NCBI GenBank assembly: GCA_020747015.1
Contig: JAGTJM010000021.1
Span: 372,001 to 436,000, forward strand
DNA: 64,000 bases
Reading direction: 5' to 3'
From: Pyrenochaeta sp. MPI-SDFR-AT-0127
Taxonomy: Eukaryota > Ascomycota > Dothideomycetes > Pleosporales > Cucurbitariaceae
Below, one piece after another: positions 21,838 to 34,025 of this stretch. Position 1 is the first letter of the stretch. Every line of letters begins with the position of its first letter. The translations under genes and the position numbers were made by a program. The notes beneath the pieces were generated by a model. That model made no database searches. It saw nothing but the letters and a program-made list of their open reading frames with translations, and had not been told where the DNA came from.

Positions 21838-23534
21838 CTAGGATGTGCCTGGCAGCCTCTTTTGAATTTCCGCAACCATACTGCTCCTGTCGACCAACAC
21901 TCCATCCTTCTCCGGGTTATTTTCATCTTTGATGCCTAGAACCTTGATTTTTACTTTGCCTTCTTTCAATTCGTCTTCTCCTAGGATAACAGCAAGTGGA
22001 ATACCTGCTGATTCTGCTTGCTTGAATTGCTGAGGGAGCTTCGGCTTCAGCTTGTACGAAAACTCGGTCTTGATTCCGGCGGCCCATAACTCTTGCGCGA
22101 CTTGCATGCGCTCTGTCAGCATACCTGTGAAGCCTTTCCCTCCAAAAGCCATGACGAAGGCATCGACATCTTTGGCGCGCTGCGTCGACTGGCCGCGTGC
22201 TTTCATAATGCTAATGATTCGGTCGATACCGAAGGAAATGCCAACGCATGGAATAGGTTTGCCGCTGAACATACCCACCAATTCGTCGTACCGGCCCCCG
22301 GCTGCAACACTACCTACACCAATCTCTTTCTGTTGGCCTTGTACACGAGATGCGGAACCTTCAGTTACGACCTCGTAAATTACCCCAGTATAGTAATCGA
22401 GGCCTCTAGCCAATGAGAGATCAAAGGATATCCTCTTTCGGGCGCCAAAAGCATCAAGATAAGCGAATAGTAGCTCCATATCCCGGACACCTTTAATGAC
22501 ATCTTCAGATTGCGAGAGGGCCTCGTGCGTCTTGAGAAATTCAATGATATCATCGCCACCCTTTCGTTGCACCCAGTCCCCAATTTTGTCCGCAACATCT
22601 GCCGGCAGTCCTTTGGTCTCCATCTCTTTCTTCACCTCAGCCCATGGAAGCTGCAATGTGTCAGTATATTGACCAAGGGCCGGGACTGGATGAAGCTACC
22701 TTGTCAAGTTTGTCTACTGCTGAACTGATCGGCCTTATCAGCTCCTCTTGTACTCCAGCTGCCTTGAATATTCCATCCAAAATCTTTCTGTGGTTTATCT
22801 TGATAGTGTACGACTCCCAACCAAGTGAGTCGAGCACGTCAGTGGCAATCTTGAGAACTTCGGCGTCAGGGATCATGGCGTCGTATGACCCTGCGATGTC
22901 GAAGTCGCACTGGTAGAATTCACGCATGCGGCCCTTGGTCATTGCAGGCTGGTCACGGCGGTATACCTTAGCAATTTGATAGCGCTTGAAGCTCTGGACA
23001 CTCGGGTTCATAGCAAGCCACCGTGCAAGCGGGACAGTCAGGTCGTAGCGGAGCGAGCACAGCTCTCCGCCCTGGTCTTGCAGGTCGTAGATGAGCTTTG
23101 AATCTTCTCCATATTTGCCGCTTAGGATCTCCTTTAGTTCGAAGACAGGTGTATCGAGCGTGGTAGCCCCGTGGCGCTTGAAGACGTCTGTGACGGTTTG
23201 GAAGAGACGGTCGCGAAGGGCAGCATCCTCGCCAGTCCCTATTACTATTAGTGGACTCTTTTGGAATTTATCGTAGTATGCGATGAATATTCTGGAGAGG
23301 CGTACAATCACGCGTGCCCTTTGGCACCTTCAAATTGAAGCTCTTGCTGGACTTGTCTTCCTTGCCCATATCGTCATCGATGAAGTGCGGAAATTGGGTG
23401 CAGAGTAGACGTCGGGATGGTGAGAGGCGAGCACGGGTGGGCGCAAAACTGATTTTGCTGCTGGCGAATGTGTGTCGGAGAGCGCCTTGGAAGAGCGCGG
23501 GGCGGACGAAGTGGGGTGCAATAATGAGCCGCAT
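21838..23534 (-). CDS. HTS1: histidyl-tRNA synthetase, probably both mitochondrial and cytosolic
   Basis: The enzyme charges tRNA-His. Three exons are inferred: 23306-23534, 22700-23238 and 21838-22650. Class II marks are visible: motif 2 region ([22 protein letters not shown]), the histidine-specific [10 protein letters not shown], and motif 3 ([11 protein letters not shown]). The C-terminal anticodon domain ends at KRLPGTS. Two in-frame starts matter. The ATG at 23534 gives a 526-aa form with a basic, Ser/Arg-rich leader; the ATG at 23369 ([10 protein letters not shown]) gives a 471-aa form starting like cytosolic enzymes. In yeast one HTS1 gene makes both forms in this way, so the same is inferred here. 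A still earlier in-frame ATG lies at 23588. Confidence 0.95.
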
Positions 23535-23750
23535 GAGCAAAAGGTGACTCAACAGGCCATCAAGCGCGCGCCCGCAAAAGTACATCAATCAAATTGCATT
23601 TGCACTTTTCGCGACCTGGCCCGTGCATATCGACGTCACAACAATCATGTCGCAAGACCTGGCCAAACTTTGGGGTACAATTGGGGTATCTCAGATTTTA
23701 CTCCTACACACAGTTGCTTGCACACACATCAGTGTTAGCATGGCTGCATC

Positions 23751-25393
23751 TCACCATGCGTCTCTAAACTTCAGCAGATCTCTCTGCCCATAGCACTCTG
23801 CCACCACAGTCAAAATCATGTCTACGGCGGTCATCGTGTCCCAATCCGGATTGGCTACAGCGATGCTCTCAGTGTTGATTTCACGAGACACAGTCGCATC
23901 GATGGCAATAGGAGCTGCTTGGAGAGTAATTCTTTTCCGTGGCTCAATGTTTCGCATCTGTTCTTTGCGTTGCTTCTCGGCCTCTGCTCTCGAGGACGGA
24001 ACTCGGGATTGCACCAAACGGTCACCGAGTTGTGCTAGCAGGCGTGCCCGGGCTCGTTCTAGATTATTGGCTTCTGCATCAACATTGACTGGGTCTTCAC
24101 CGTCAGAGAGAGACATGTCTGCTTCAGACTCACTCTTGTCTCTACCTAGTCGGGCCCCATCTTGCTGATCGTATGTTGGTTCAGGCGGTTCATCGTGCAC
24201 CCCTACATTCTCGCCCGTCGCAACTTTCTGCGTTTTAGTTGCCTTGCTCCAATTCGCGTTTTGCAAACCCCCGAACGCGTTTCCTGCTTCGTTGCAAAAA
24301 CTCTTCTTATTCTCAGACTGCAGGTCTTCGGCAACACCATGGCGACTCCCATGTTGCTCTGGAAAGGAAGTGAGCTTTCGATGCCGCACACCAAGTCGGC
24401 CGGCTTGGAGGCCCAAGTCTCTCACTCGGCTGGTCAGCTCATGATCCAGCGTGCCTATGTCTCCAGTACGAGCTAGCAATGTCCACATCCAGCAGCACTT
24501 CTCACGGGAAATCGTTGTGGAATAAGCTAAGGATGACGCACAACTTCGAAGACCGAGGAACAAGGACTGTTCGTCCATTTGAAGAACCTGGTCGAGGGTG
24601 GGGTATTCTCGATCGATCGTCTGTAGCCAGGCGCGCTTGTTTCCCAATGTTTGTGCGGAGGTTGTGTTCTTAATAGGGCCCACAGTAATCTGCCTACGAC
24701 CGTCTGAGTGAGCCTTGGCAAGTTGGTGGCGAAAAGACCGAAATCGTTTCATCAGCAGCTTACAGCAGCCTGCCTGTGGATCGATGTCGCCGTGACCCTC
24801 CCCCAACTGATCCTCACTATTGGTGGCCCTGTGGCCTTGATCGGTGGCTATCCATACACCATCATTATAGATCAGGCTCTGTGTATCAGTAGTGTCAACA
24901 ATTGGCAAGAGTCCGCTTTCGTCGTTCTCTATGTGACCTGTGGAGGCTACAAGTAGCGGCGGGATCCCCGATGCTTCGAACCTGCCTCACATGTCAGTTC
25001 CAAGCATTACACGATAATGCTTTATCTGGAAGTAGAAAGGCCATGCCGGAGCACTCACCTGACACTGCGAAGGTATGCTATGGCTTCATTTGTGGAGTTA
25101 TCCGAGTGCTGCTCATCATCGTCCACTCCCGGCAGCATTGCCCGCATACCACATTCCCTCACTGGACCCCCATTGTTCGGCCGCGAAAGATTGTGCTCTT
25201 CTTTCATGCGTTTGTTTCCAGACGCATCATTTTGACCGCGCTTTCGCTTGTTTTGGTGCCCAGGTAGAAAAGTGGTAGCGATCCGCGGGGGTGGGTGAGA
25301 TGTAGGTGATGTAAGGTAATCGTCGGGTCGCTGAAGCTTGTTGTATGTCTCTCCGTCCTTTGTGACAGCAAAATTGAGGTTAGTAGTGGCCAT
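23751..25393 (-). CDS. Gemin2/SIP1-family protein (snRNP assembly)
   Basis: Gemin2 helps the SMN complex load Sm proteins on spliceosomal snRNAs; yeast Brr1 is a distant relative. Two exons are inferred: 25059-25393 and 23751-24981, giving 521 aa. Recognition rests on the early EAIAYLRSVR / FEASGIPPLLVAS segment that the splice restores, on WMWTLLARTGDIGTLDHE with RVRDLGLQAGRLG in the middle, and on the end MILTVVAECYGQRDL, which match the ordered parts of this family. Between them is an acidic, disordered stretch (ESEADMSLSDGEDP). It lies head-to-tail with HTS1. I am fairly sure of the family, less sure of the exact role. Confidence 0.75.
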
Positions 25394-25644
25394 GCTAAAG
25401 TTGTAAGGTGGGCAGGGTGAGGTGCAGTCGCGGCGGTGCTAACGGAAGTGCCCCTGGTTTAGTTAGCTCCCGAGAAGCCCCCACATGGAAAGGAAGGTGA
25501 CTTGGCAATTTGTGCGTAAAAGATTGTGATCATCCGTCTTAAAGTTAAAACGTTACAGCTAATTGTATGCAAAGCTACACTCCATGGTGGTATATATCAT
25601 GCTTGGTACGATCTCCAGGCGTTTGGGAGAATCCTCCCGCTTGG

Positions 25645-27162
25645 CTATTGTCCCTTCTTGTTAGGCCCTGAGTCATCCTTTTCTGGCTGGAAAGGATACT
25701 TGATCGTAAGGCACCAAATATCTAGGTAATCGCAGATAGTCCAGATTACATCAACAACAAAACTTGCGTGCACACCAACGCCCAGACCCAAACACATGAA
25801 AACGAAGGCGACCTGATAGACATCGCTTCCTAACGCGCTTGGCCAGCCCACCCCAAGATGCTCTTGCAACCATGGACCGAGAGAGTCAACTACCCCATAG
25901 ATTAAGGGATAAATGAGAACGTTGCCTCTTGGAAAACGCGATTTTGTTAGGTGCGAGATGATCATGCGACCCACTGAATATGCGTTGATGAGTCCAGCAT
26001 AGAAAATGAAGGGTACTAAATGATGATGCAGGATCACAGGCTGCAGATATAAGTATGCGGGAATAAGGACCCATGCTGCGGCAAATGTGAGAAGGCCTAG
26101 AAGCGCTACTCGCGTCTTCTGGCCACGGGCACGGCGAGCCTTCATGACATTCCTCGCGCTTCGAAAGAGTTAGTTCAAAACCTGGTATTCAATTTACTTA
26201 GTTGGTCTTGGCTTACCTTGAAATGGTATTGAAAACAAGCACGACACTTCCGTAGACCATGTACCATTCATTCCATGCGAGATTGAATAGAACATCGGGA
26301 ATAAGCTCGTGTTGCGCTATTCCGAGGCTTGCAAACATAGAGCGTTGCCAGAAGCTGCCCCCACCCAGATATGCTGTCAAGGCATATACAACACAGAGCG
26401 TCGCGATACCCTCTACAGGGCCCGAAATGATGCCCAAGGTCAGAGTGTGGGTATGATACTCATCCCAGGTCTGAACATAGAATGTCAACGATGCTGTGTC
26501 TGCATCAGTCCTCGATCTTGCCAGTACTCCCGAAGAATTTCACGGAATGCTGAATACTTACAAGCAAAGAGCGTGAGGACTGTTTTCCAACCTTGGCCAA
26601 GATTCATCGTTGCAGAAAACAGTAAAACTTCTAGTGTGGTATTGATTGCATCGACCCCGTGATCAAAGAGCTCGCCTAGCGGTCCGCTTTGATGTGTTCT
26701 CCGAGCTTGGCTCCCGTCCACGGCGTCAAATGTTTGGTATAAGAAAAGCCCTATGGCCCAGCTAGCATAGACCCACGGTGGACAATCTTGGTCCAGAGTT
26801 GGCGTGTACCACAACATGGTCAGAAAGTTGATAACAACAAAACCGAATCCAGAGAGTGTGATCTAAGCTATGGTGTAAGTGCGGGTGCCAGAAGACAGAC
26901 GTGGAGGCGATATTGAGAGACTGCTCGGTGCGGTGCAAACGGAGTGCTGTAGCTTGAACTCACAAGATTAGGTCTATGGTAATTAGCGCAGTCTGAACAC
27001 ATAGAAGTAATGCAAAACTTACGCCATCCACATTGGAAAGCAGTGTATCACAACATGCGTATAGAATGGCTTGAGAACATATCGTGAGAGCAGGCTATGG
27101 TCCACCCCCGAGTACTTATACTCCTTGAGCTTGGGCAGCTTGTCTTGTCGAATATACACCAT
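25645..27162 (-). CDS. diacylglycerol choline/ethanolamine phosphotransferase (CPT1/EPT1)
   Basis: This enzyme moves phosphocholine or phosphoethanolamine from its CDP carrier to diacylglycerol, the last step of the Kennedy pathway in ER/Golgi membranes. Five exons are inferred: 27023-27162, 26964-26973, 26562-26862, 26217-26493 and 25645-26158, giving 413 aa. The second exon is only 10 nt (A CCT AAT CTT), yet it supplies the conserved PNL of WMAPNLITLSG. The catalytic CDP-alcohol motif is complete: DGSQAR, then G eight residues on, then DHGVD. About eight hydrophobic segments follow. Choline or ethanolamine preference cannot be told from sequence. The start at MVYIRQDKLPKLKEYKYSG matches the family; an open upstream stretch to 27291 was not used. 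Confidence 0.93.
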
Positions 27163-27643
27163 ATTTACTGAGCCTCTCTGTAGAGATATCAGCGCTTGTT
27201 GTGGTGACTGGTATTGTTGTGTGGTGGAAGCAATAACGCGCTGTGTGGCAGAAAACTGGTCAAAGCTTGAAGCAGCGATGACGTAGGTCACGCGGCTCGG
27301 TTAGTGGCCTTACTTGCAGCAGGCGCCTTGGATTGTCGTCTGGCATCATTTGTTATGGATCAATACTTCATATTGGTAATCTGACCAGGTTAGGCATTGG
27401 GGAGGCATAATAACTTTACAATATTATCGCAACAACTCTGCATTTCCCGCTTCCTAAAACAGCGACGACTGGATTCATTTCCCCAGGTAGAGGAGATTCT
27501 GTATTCAGTAACCATCAGTTGCAGGCTCCTCCCACATCTAGGCATAGGCATGTGTAGTAGTTACAGGCGCTTTGGGCCACAAACCAGCTAACCTCCAGGT
27601 TCATTGCGTCATGAGCGCTTTTCTCTTCTCGCTTGAGCAACTC
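27163..27643. other. intergenic, 0.48 kb
   Basis: This is the upstream flank of the phosphotransferase gene and the 3' flank of the NIPSNAP gene. Nothing was recognised. Confidence 0.4.
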
Positions 27644-28814
27644 CTATGCCACTGGACTCCAGGAGCAAGGAATAAGGATTCTGCTCTTCATTGTTTGAAT
27701 GAGTGGCACGGTCTTGTGTACCGTTTCTCCCCAACCTTCTACACTCCAGCTCTGTTCGCGCCGGACCTTGCGCTCCTCGAGGTTGGCAAACTGCCAAAGA
27801 TGGTGCACGGTGTTCAAGTCACCAATTTGGACGAACCACGCGCCCACACCTTCCATGACCTCTCGTCGCGCTTTCAAACCGCGACGCCAGTGCGTCTCCC
27901 ACTCAAGAAGATTTCCCGGGTGTAATGTATAGGAGCGGAGCTCAAACAAACCGCCCAGTTGGCGGGGCGGGGTCGTTGGCCAGAAGGAAAATTCCTGCAT
28001 GAGAGATGTGTGCTTGGAGTGGATCAAGGACTTGAGCTTGGCGTCGAATGTAGGGAAGTCGGAATGGGATTGGATATTGTGCAACGACTGATGATAGCCT
28101 TCATATCGTTGGTATTCCCAGATGTGTACTTTTTGCAGTCTTCGTAAGCCCAGTTACTGCAGGGAATTATACCGGTAGTGAACTTACCAAACGTGTTGCA
28201 ATCGCCCACCTCAGTCCTCCAGCTGCCCACAAGGTGCACTTTATTCTCAGGCATGGCTGCCATCTTGGGGTACCAGTTGCCCACAAGTTCTGTGTACTCG
28301 TCTACCTTATCTGGCTTCACGTCGTGGAAAACAATTGAGTGAACGTACTTGCCACGAGCCAGAACTTGGGAGAAGCTGCGCTCAATGTCTTTGTCGAGCT
28401 CTCGGCCCTCTGGTGTGCCGTAAATGAGTGAGGATAGGGCACCGCCCTTCTTCTTGCCACTCTCTTGCTCGCGGGCACGAGCTTCTCCTGCGATGAATGA
28501 TGTTAGCTTTGCCATATGCCCCCTAATGGTGTTAGGCCTTGAACAGCCGCAGTATGCAGCATAGATCAGCGATAGAAATAGGACGCACTTTCTTGCTGCT
28601 CTTTCCGCTTTTGTGCCGTCACCAGGCCATCACGAAACTCCCTTTGCTTCTCGTTGAAGCTTGCGGCACTCTCTGGGGTAATATCGGCAAGCGCAGGACC
28701 ACGAGCTGGAATCTGTGTAGTAGAGCCAGCAGCAAAGGACCGCGAGCGGGCAGTCGTCGTATGCTTGGCGGGAAGGGCGCTTCGCACGCTGGTACAGGCA
28801 CGACGTGTAAGCAT
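27644..28814 (-). CDS. NIPSNAP-family mitochondrial protein
   Basis: Three exons are inferred: 28589-28814, 28188-28487 and 27644-28128, giving 336 aa. The start region is a mitochondrial-type leader (MLTRRACTSVRSALPAKHTT). Two NIPSNAP (dimeric alpha-beta barrel) domains follow: one around YVHSIVFHDVKPDKVDEYTELV with LVGSWRTEVGD and VHIWEY, the second around GLFELRSYTLHPGNLLEWE with VGAWFVQIGDLNTVHHLWQF, close to the C-terminus. The first acceptor was set at TCATCGCAG, just after a GCTAACA branch site, because it gives the smooth join QQEREARAREQ; an apparent ATG inside that intron is a trap. NIPSNAP proteins sit in mitochondria and in animals signal mitophagy; the fungal role is unclear. Confidence 0.9.
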
Positions 28815-30540
28815 GATGATGCCGTGGAGGATGGTCGTTCTGGGGTTGCAATTGATGCTGTCGGAGCTGAGCAAAAGCAATTCCAATCAATGAAACGATG
28901 GCGACAAGGTTGACAGCAAAACTGCGCAGAGAAGAAGAAGGTGTAATGTGGTCGGAGTGTTTGTCTACTTCCAGTGTGCCCAGTAGTGTGGTTAGGTTTG
29001 TGTTGCCGAAGAGCTTCCCCTCATCATCCCGCAGCTCTCCCTGTCAATCTAATTAGCTAGCGTGCCTGATCTGGGGTTTCGCGCAAGTGTACCCCACTGC
29101 AACACCGCCGGCTCCATTTTTGTCCAATACCATGATCCCGCACCTATTGCGCATCGCCACATTTTCCTGAATCGCAGAGAGGATGCCATGCCCACACAAA
29201 CTCCGTCCTTCCACATCCGCGGCCGATAAGCATGACAGACTTCGCTTGCGTTTGCTCTCACTCAATCGTTCCAGAGCGCTTGAAGCCTCAACATTGAAAA
29301 CCCTTGACAATGTCCTTTCTGCAGATATTAATACTTTTCATTTTGCTCTACTGCAAAACCACTTTGAAGTTGAAAATTCGATTGTCAGCTCACATAGCTA
29401 ATTGATGGATCAATCCTGGAGTACTCGACGGATGCTAATAGTATAATCAGACTACCATAAAGACGTGCGTCAGACAAACTTTCAGGATGCAATACGCTAT
29501 ACATCTTACACACATCTCTAGCCTGGCGTAATTGACTCCTTTTACACCGCACAGAATCATGCTCTTGCATACAATGACTGCATTTCTTGCGCACTTGTTG
29601 AAGAGTAAAAAATTCATAGCTGGGGTTCCAATAATTGTACAACAGGAACCACTCACTCTATTCTGTTAGGGATCACCACCTCGGCAAGAGATGACAGGTG
29701 CTTCCACACGGTCCCAGAGACGAGCGAACCCCATGAACAGTTAGGCTGAACGAGCGCGATCGAAACATCGTTAATGTCAAGAGCATGGCACACAGCACGA
29801 TTTACATTTCTCATAGGTTACGATGACATGGTGAGTTGTGGGAAAGACGGGTGAAGCAAAACAAGGTGTGCTATGTATGTATTAAACTGCTCTTGTGCAA
29901 GTCTACGAAACATGATACCATGAATATCATGTGTATCTTTCTAGCCTGACAGAATTAGAGGTTTTGGACGCAATCTGGCATAAACTGCTCAGCCTCAAAC
30001 CCATGGTCGATCTGTACAAGAAGGCATCATCTGCTTACGTCACGACTAGGTCTTGTATGAATATTGTACAAACATGTTTCAAAATGACTCCTTTGCACGA
30101 AAGGAGATAACAAATCAAGATAGTCAAAGATTACGATACGATGCAGTAAAATAAAGAAGTGCCAGTTTTCTGGAACCACAAATGGGCCACGCATCAATTT
30201 AAAAGGAGGGAACAAAGCGGTGAAGCTGTTCCCGAGCTGTTCGTTTACCCAGCTCAGCGTCTTAGAACCGCAACGCCTGCGGGGCTCTAGCTTGATGGCA
30301 TAATTGAGGCTCTGGGAAAATTATGCTCATGTGGTTAGACCGTGAGATATCGACCCAGAAAAGGATACTCTTTCTAATGTATGTTTAAGTCATAGATAAA
30401 CATGTATGATCAATCGCAGACTACGACATGATGGCTTGGCTTCAGCTACGATACCTAAGATCAACGAGTCCAAGGGCGTAGCCAGACAAATACGATTCCT
30501 TTGCCATAGTTCGACGATGTACTGAACCTCTAACAAGCAG
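28815..30540. other. gene-free stretch, 1.7 kb, left of the mating-type region
   Basis: Short frames such as 29053-29310 (minus) have no recognisable sequence. The part from 29.4 to 30.5 kb is A+T-rich. No tRNA, simple repeat or transposon end was recognised. Confidence 0.45.
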
Positions 30541-32811
30541 CTAATCTTCATCGAAGATTTGGAGCACATTATCCAAGATGGTAATGATGACTCGCGCTTG
30601 CAGACCAGCATCCGCCATATTATTGCCTTTATGAGGGCCCATTATGGATGGTCTGTCCGATATTAGTGGGACTGGTAACAAACTGGTCAATATCATACTT
30701 ACGCCCAGCAAATGCCCAAATTGGCAGTGCTCATGCGATTGATTTCAGAAGATTGCTGCACACGATGCAGGTGCAAAACTAGGGCACGGAGAGTGGCATA
30801 ATTAGGATCGGGAAGTGCATTGATCAGGGCATGCATAGAGTCACGCCGCATAGTGTCGTCGTCGATTCGCGCTGCATCGATGAACTTGGTGTAGAATTCA
30901 CGGGTCAGGAGCGAGTCGGGTAGCTCGCGGAAAAATTGTTTCAGTAGCCCAGCAACGCTATTGACATCGTGCTGAAACGCTTCAGGATTTCGAAAGTCCA
31001 CTTGGGAAGCATCTAGGGTATACTTAGTAAGGATTGGTTGTTCAAATGTTTGACGTTGACACATACCGCTGTCGAACAAGGCCTTCATTTGCTGAATGTG
31101 CGAAGAGGTACCAGGAATGCGATAAATGCCCTCCACTTCCAATCCATACAAATCTACTGCCTGGATACATTGATACACGACCATGGGTACCGGCGAGCCA
31201 TCGCGGCGAAACAGATCTTCTAGGGTGATACCAAAGACGGGGGTAATGGGAGGCTGAGAGCTATTGTAAAGGACTCCACTTGTTTGTTGTGCTGTGGCTT
31301 GCCCAACAGGCCCACGTGGATAATCTGAGTGTGGGTAAGGATTCTGGATGACGGGCGAATAGGCAGGATTGTTGTATTGCGATGTCTGAGCTTGTGGAGG
31401 TTGTGAGGATGGTGGCGGCTGCGAATAGCTGGAGAAGCTACCTTGTTGCGCAGGTTCAGAATGTGAGGAGGGTTGTTGCAGGGGTAACTGAGTATTTACT
31501 TCTGGCTGCGGTAAGGCGAACGCCGGCGGCGGTTGGCTCTGCATCTGTACAGAGGCTCGACGAGTACCGCTCGTAGCAGTCGGAGGCGTGGGATATGTTT
31601 GCGAGGGTGTCTGTGTTGGATGCTTAACATAATGCAGCTCTGTCTTTGCTAATGGGGCCTTGGATGCGTGTTTGATGATATAGTCGTCGAAATCTTTCTC
31701 GTTATTAATCTGATATATGAGTTGGTTCACGCTGGGTGGAGCCTGAGCACTGCTGCCCTTGAGTGGCTGCGGACTGATAACCTGGCCATTGTTCACGACA
31801 AGCTTTTCGTTGAACGAGGCTACAGATGTTAGCGTGCTCCCTGGGGAGGATAACGTACACATACCGTACTTCTGCATCTCCATAGTGAGTGCAGCATCTG
31901 TCTCCTTAATCAGGTCCAGCAATGCAGCAACAGCCTGTGGCCGCGATGTTGCCACCAGCTCTTTGCGGGATGCCTGCGCTGCCTGCACTTTGCTGGCATA
32001 GTCCTGGTCTGCAGCCTGTGTCTTGCGCTGCAAATCTTCCTCGTGCTGCGCCGCCGACTTGGGTCCTTTGAGGCCAAACTTCCTGCCAGCGCCCGTGTCC
32101 CCTGTTTTGACGCGGTCGAGGTCGTCGGCGAGCTGATCGTACTTGGCTTTGGCTTTCTCTGCGAGCCTCTCTGCGTCCTGGACCTTGTTCTCGGCAGCCA
32201 GTCCTTGCTGCTTCCACGTCTTTCGGTTTGCATCCATCTTGTTGGCCAGCTGCAGTAAGTTCTCGTGCATTGCATGCAGGGCGAGGCCGAACTGGGTGCC
32301 ATTGTCTGCAATGCGCTCATTGGCATGGAGGACCTGCTCGAACTGCGTCTGGTAGCTTTCATGGCGCGCGTCTGGCTTGCGTACACTGTCGAGGGTAAGG
32401 CGGCTCAGCTTCTTAAGGCTACCGGCGTGTTCTTCCTCCAGGGCGCCCCGGCGCTTGAGGAAGCTGGCGAAGTCCTGCGAGGGCTTATTAGGTGGGGCTT
32501 GTTGGAAACAGCTGGAGTGTACTGACTCTGGCGCTCGCAACGCTGGCCTTGAGGCGGTTCAGCAGCGTGGCAACACCCACGTCCGAGTGCAGGACATCGT
32601 GCACTCGCTGTTGTGTTTGCGCATCTTGGGGGGCGGCTCGGTGGTCAGGCGAGGTGGGAGAGGCGCCGGCGACGGGCGACACGGGCGCGGCGTCCTCTGT
32701 GGGTGCAGATGCACTATTGAAGTCGGGATTGAAGCTGTCGGTACTCTCCACGGGCGGGATAGTGGGTGGGGCAGCCATTGCGGGCGCTGGTGTAGTTGTG
32801 GCCGTGTTCAT
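30541..32811 (-). CDS. RGD1: F-BAR / RhoGAP protein, Rgd1-like (GAP1 of MAT flanks)
   Basis: The protein combines a membrane-bending F-BAR domain with a Rho GTPase-activating domain; yeast Rgd1 acts on Rho3 and Rho4. Five exons are inferred: 32527-32811, 31865-32474, 31067-31819, 30703-31012 and 30541-30652, giving 689 aa. The F-BAR spans about residues 60-300 (LLNRLKASVASAR / DFASFLKRRGALEEEH, LHAMHENLLQLANKMDANRK). A Pro/Gln/Ser-rich linker follows. The RhoGAP starts near 465 (FGITLEDLFRR) with the arginine-finger loop GIYRIPGTSS and LPDSLLTREFYTKF. The last exon (MGPHKGNNMADAGLQ.. to TAG at 30541) is missed unless spliced. A gene of this kind, GAP1, neighbours MAT in Cochliobolus. The start is uncertain: 32889, 32811 and 32778 are all in frame. 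Confidence 0.92.
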
Positions 32812-33021
32812 ATCATGTCTCTCGCCAGACGTCGGGATTCCAAGCATGGGAGCTCCGGCAGAGGCGTTGCACGGACAGCTCGACGTCATGCCATGCCCAC
32901 CCCCTCCGTTCGCACAGTATTCTAAGCCAACTTTCACTCCCTCCTCCTTGATCCTCCGCTGTGGCAACTACGATTCTCTTTTCGGCTTTCCCGACAACGG
33001 ATCGACCCACTTGCTCCTGTC
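32812..33021. promoter_or_regulatory. short divergent promoter, RGD1 / ORF1
   Basis: Only 210 bp separate the chosen start codons, and the RGD1 frame remains open upstream, so the true non-coding gap may be about 130 bp. Confidence 0.45.
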
Positions 33022-34025
33022 ATGGCGTTGGCCGGATCCCAAGGTGCATCCACTGTCTCCAATGGCTTGCCTGACGAGGTGATAACGTGCCTCCAAAACG
33101 CCCGCTTTGTGAGTGCTTTCCAATGCTCGTCAGTTGCAAAATCGATTCTCGAACCTTGTGCCAATCCTCCATTACCCCTTGCTTAACCCTTGCTCATCCC
33201 TCCCACACCTATTCTTTGTTCAGCGATCACCAACCCCCAACATGCGCTAGGCCCCTGTATTCCGAATCACGTGCCATTGATGCAACCATCTGCCATCTCT
33301 CGGGACAAATCATCACGCTCTTCCAATGCTGTCATTTACTCAGAACTGACCTTATCAATTAGCTCCATCTTGCAACATGTTCGGGCAACGTGCCTCACGT
33401 TTCATTGATGAACTACACCTATCTCCCTAGCACGCCCTATTGCCAAACTCCCATCATAATCATGACGACCCCGTCATCGTCCCGCAAGACTTTGAATCTT
33501 GAGTCAAATTCTCGCGTATCTCTTCTTGTACACGACTGGATATCACACCGCCCACCTACTCTTAACCAAGCTGGCCGTTCACCTTCACCAACGCGTTCTG
33601 CTCCCCGCTCAGGCTCGCTCGCCGAGCTACTTCTTGGTATGAACACAGCTTCTCTTAGCAGGATCAGTACCACCATCAATGGCACAGCTGAACTTGTGCC
33701 ATCTGGCTCCCAAGAGGAAGATTGGTACAAGGCCCAACATTTGGCAAACAACACCTTTGGCCCAAGTGGAGAGAACGTTTACTCAAGCTCACCAGTCGAA
33801 GGGGGCCTATGGGGTGGAGGTGGCTTGAATATCGGAGCGACGGTGGATGCAGCTCCACAGGAGGGCGATGGAGGTACACGATGTTACGTAGAGGGAGAGG
33901 AGGTTAGAGTAGTAATTGTTAGAGTTCGAGATGGGAGGATAGCGGATTGGAAAGGTCAGGTACGGGACTGGAACGTGATTTCAGACCCTGAGGCTGTATC
34001 TGTGAATGGGGCTCAAATTAAGTAG
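33022..34025 (+). CDS. pyridoxamine-phosphate-oxidase-like flavoprotein, MAT-flank ORF1 (YLR456W-like)
   Basis: Two exons are inferred: 33022-33108 and 33363-34025, giving 249 aa. The short first exon ends in CLQNARF and the second starts LHLATCSGNVPHVSLMNYTYL, the classic opening of the split-barrel FMN-binding fold found in PNPOx-like proteins. The middle reads SNSRVSLLVHDW, as expected for an FMN-site strand. Yeast YLR456W and YPR172W belong here; enzymatic activity is unproven. In Cochliobolus the gene next to MAT called ORF1 resembles YLR456W, so this gene anchors the left border of the mating-type region. The 254-bp intron is unusually long for this window and was accepted because both joins are in phase. 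Confidence 0.88.

Noticed and set aside
27163..27291. N-terminal extension of the phosphotransferase gene
   Set aside because: The Gln/Ser-rich extension is not family-like, and MVYIRQDKLPKLKEYKY aligns with known starts.
28502..28515. ATG (MAKLTSF) that would start the NIPSNAP protein within its first intron
   Set aside because: The true first exon encodes a mitochondrial leader and joins cleanly to an acceptor after the branch site inside this segment.
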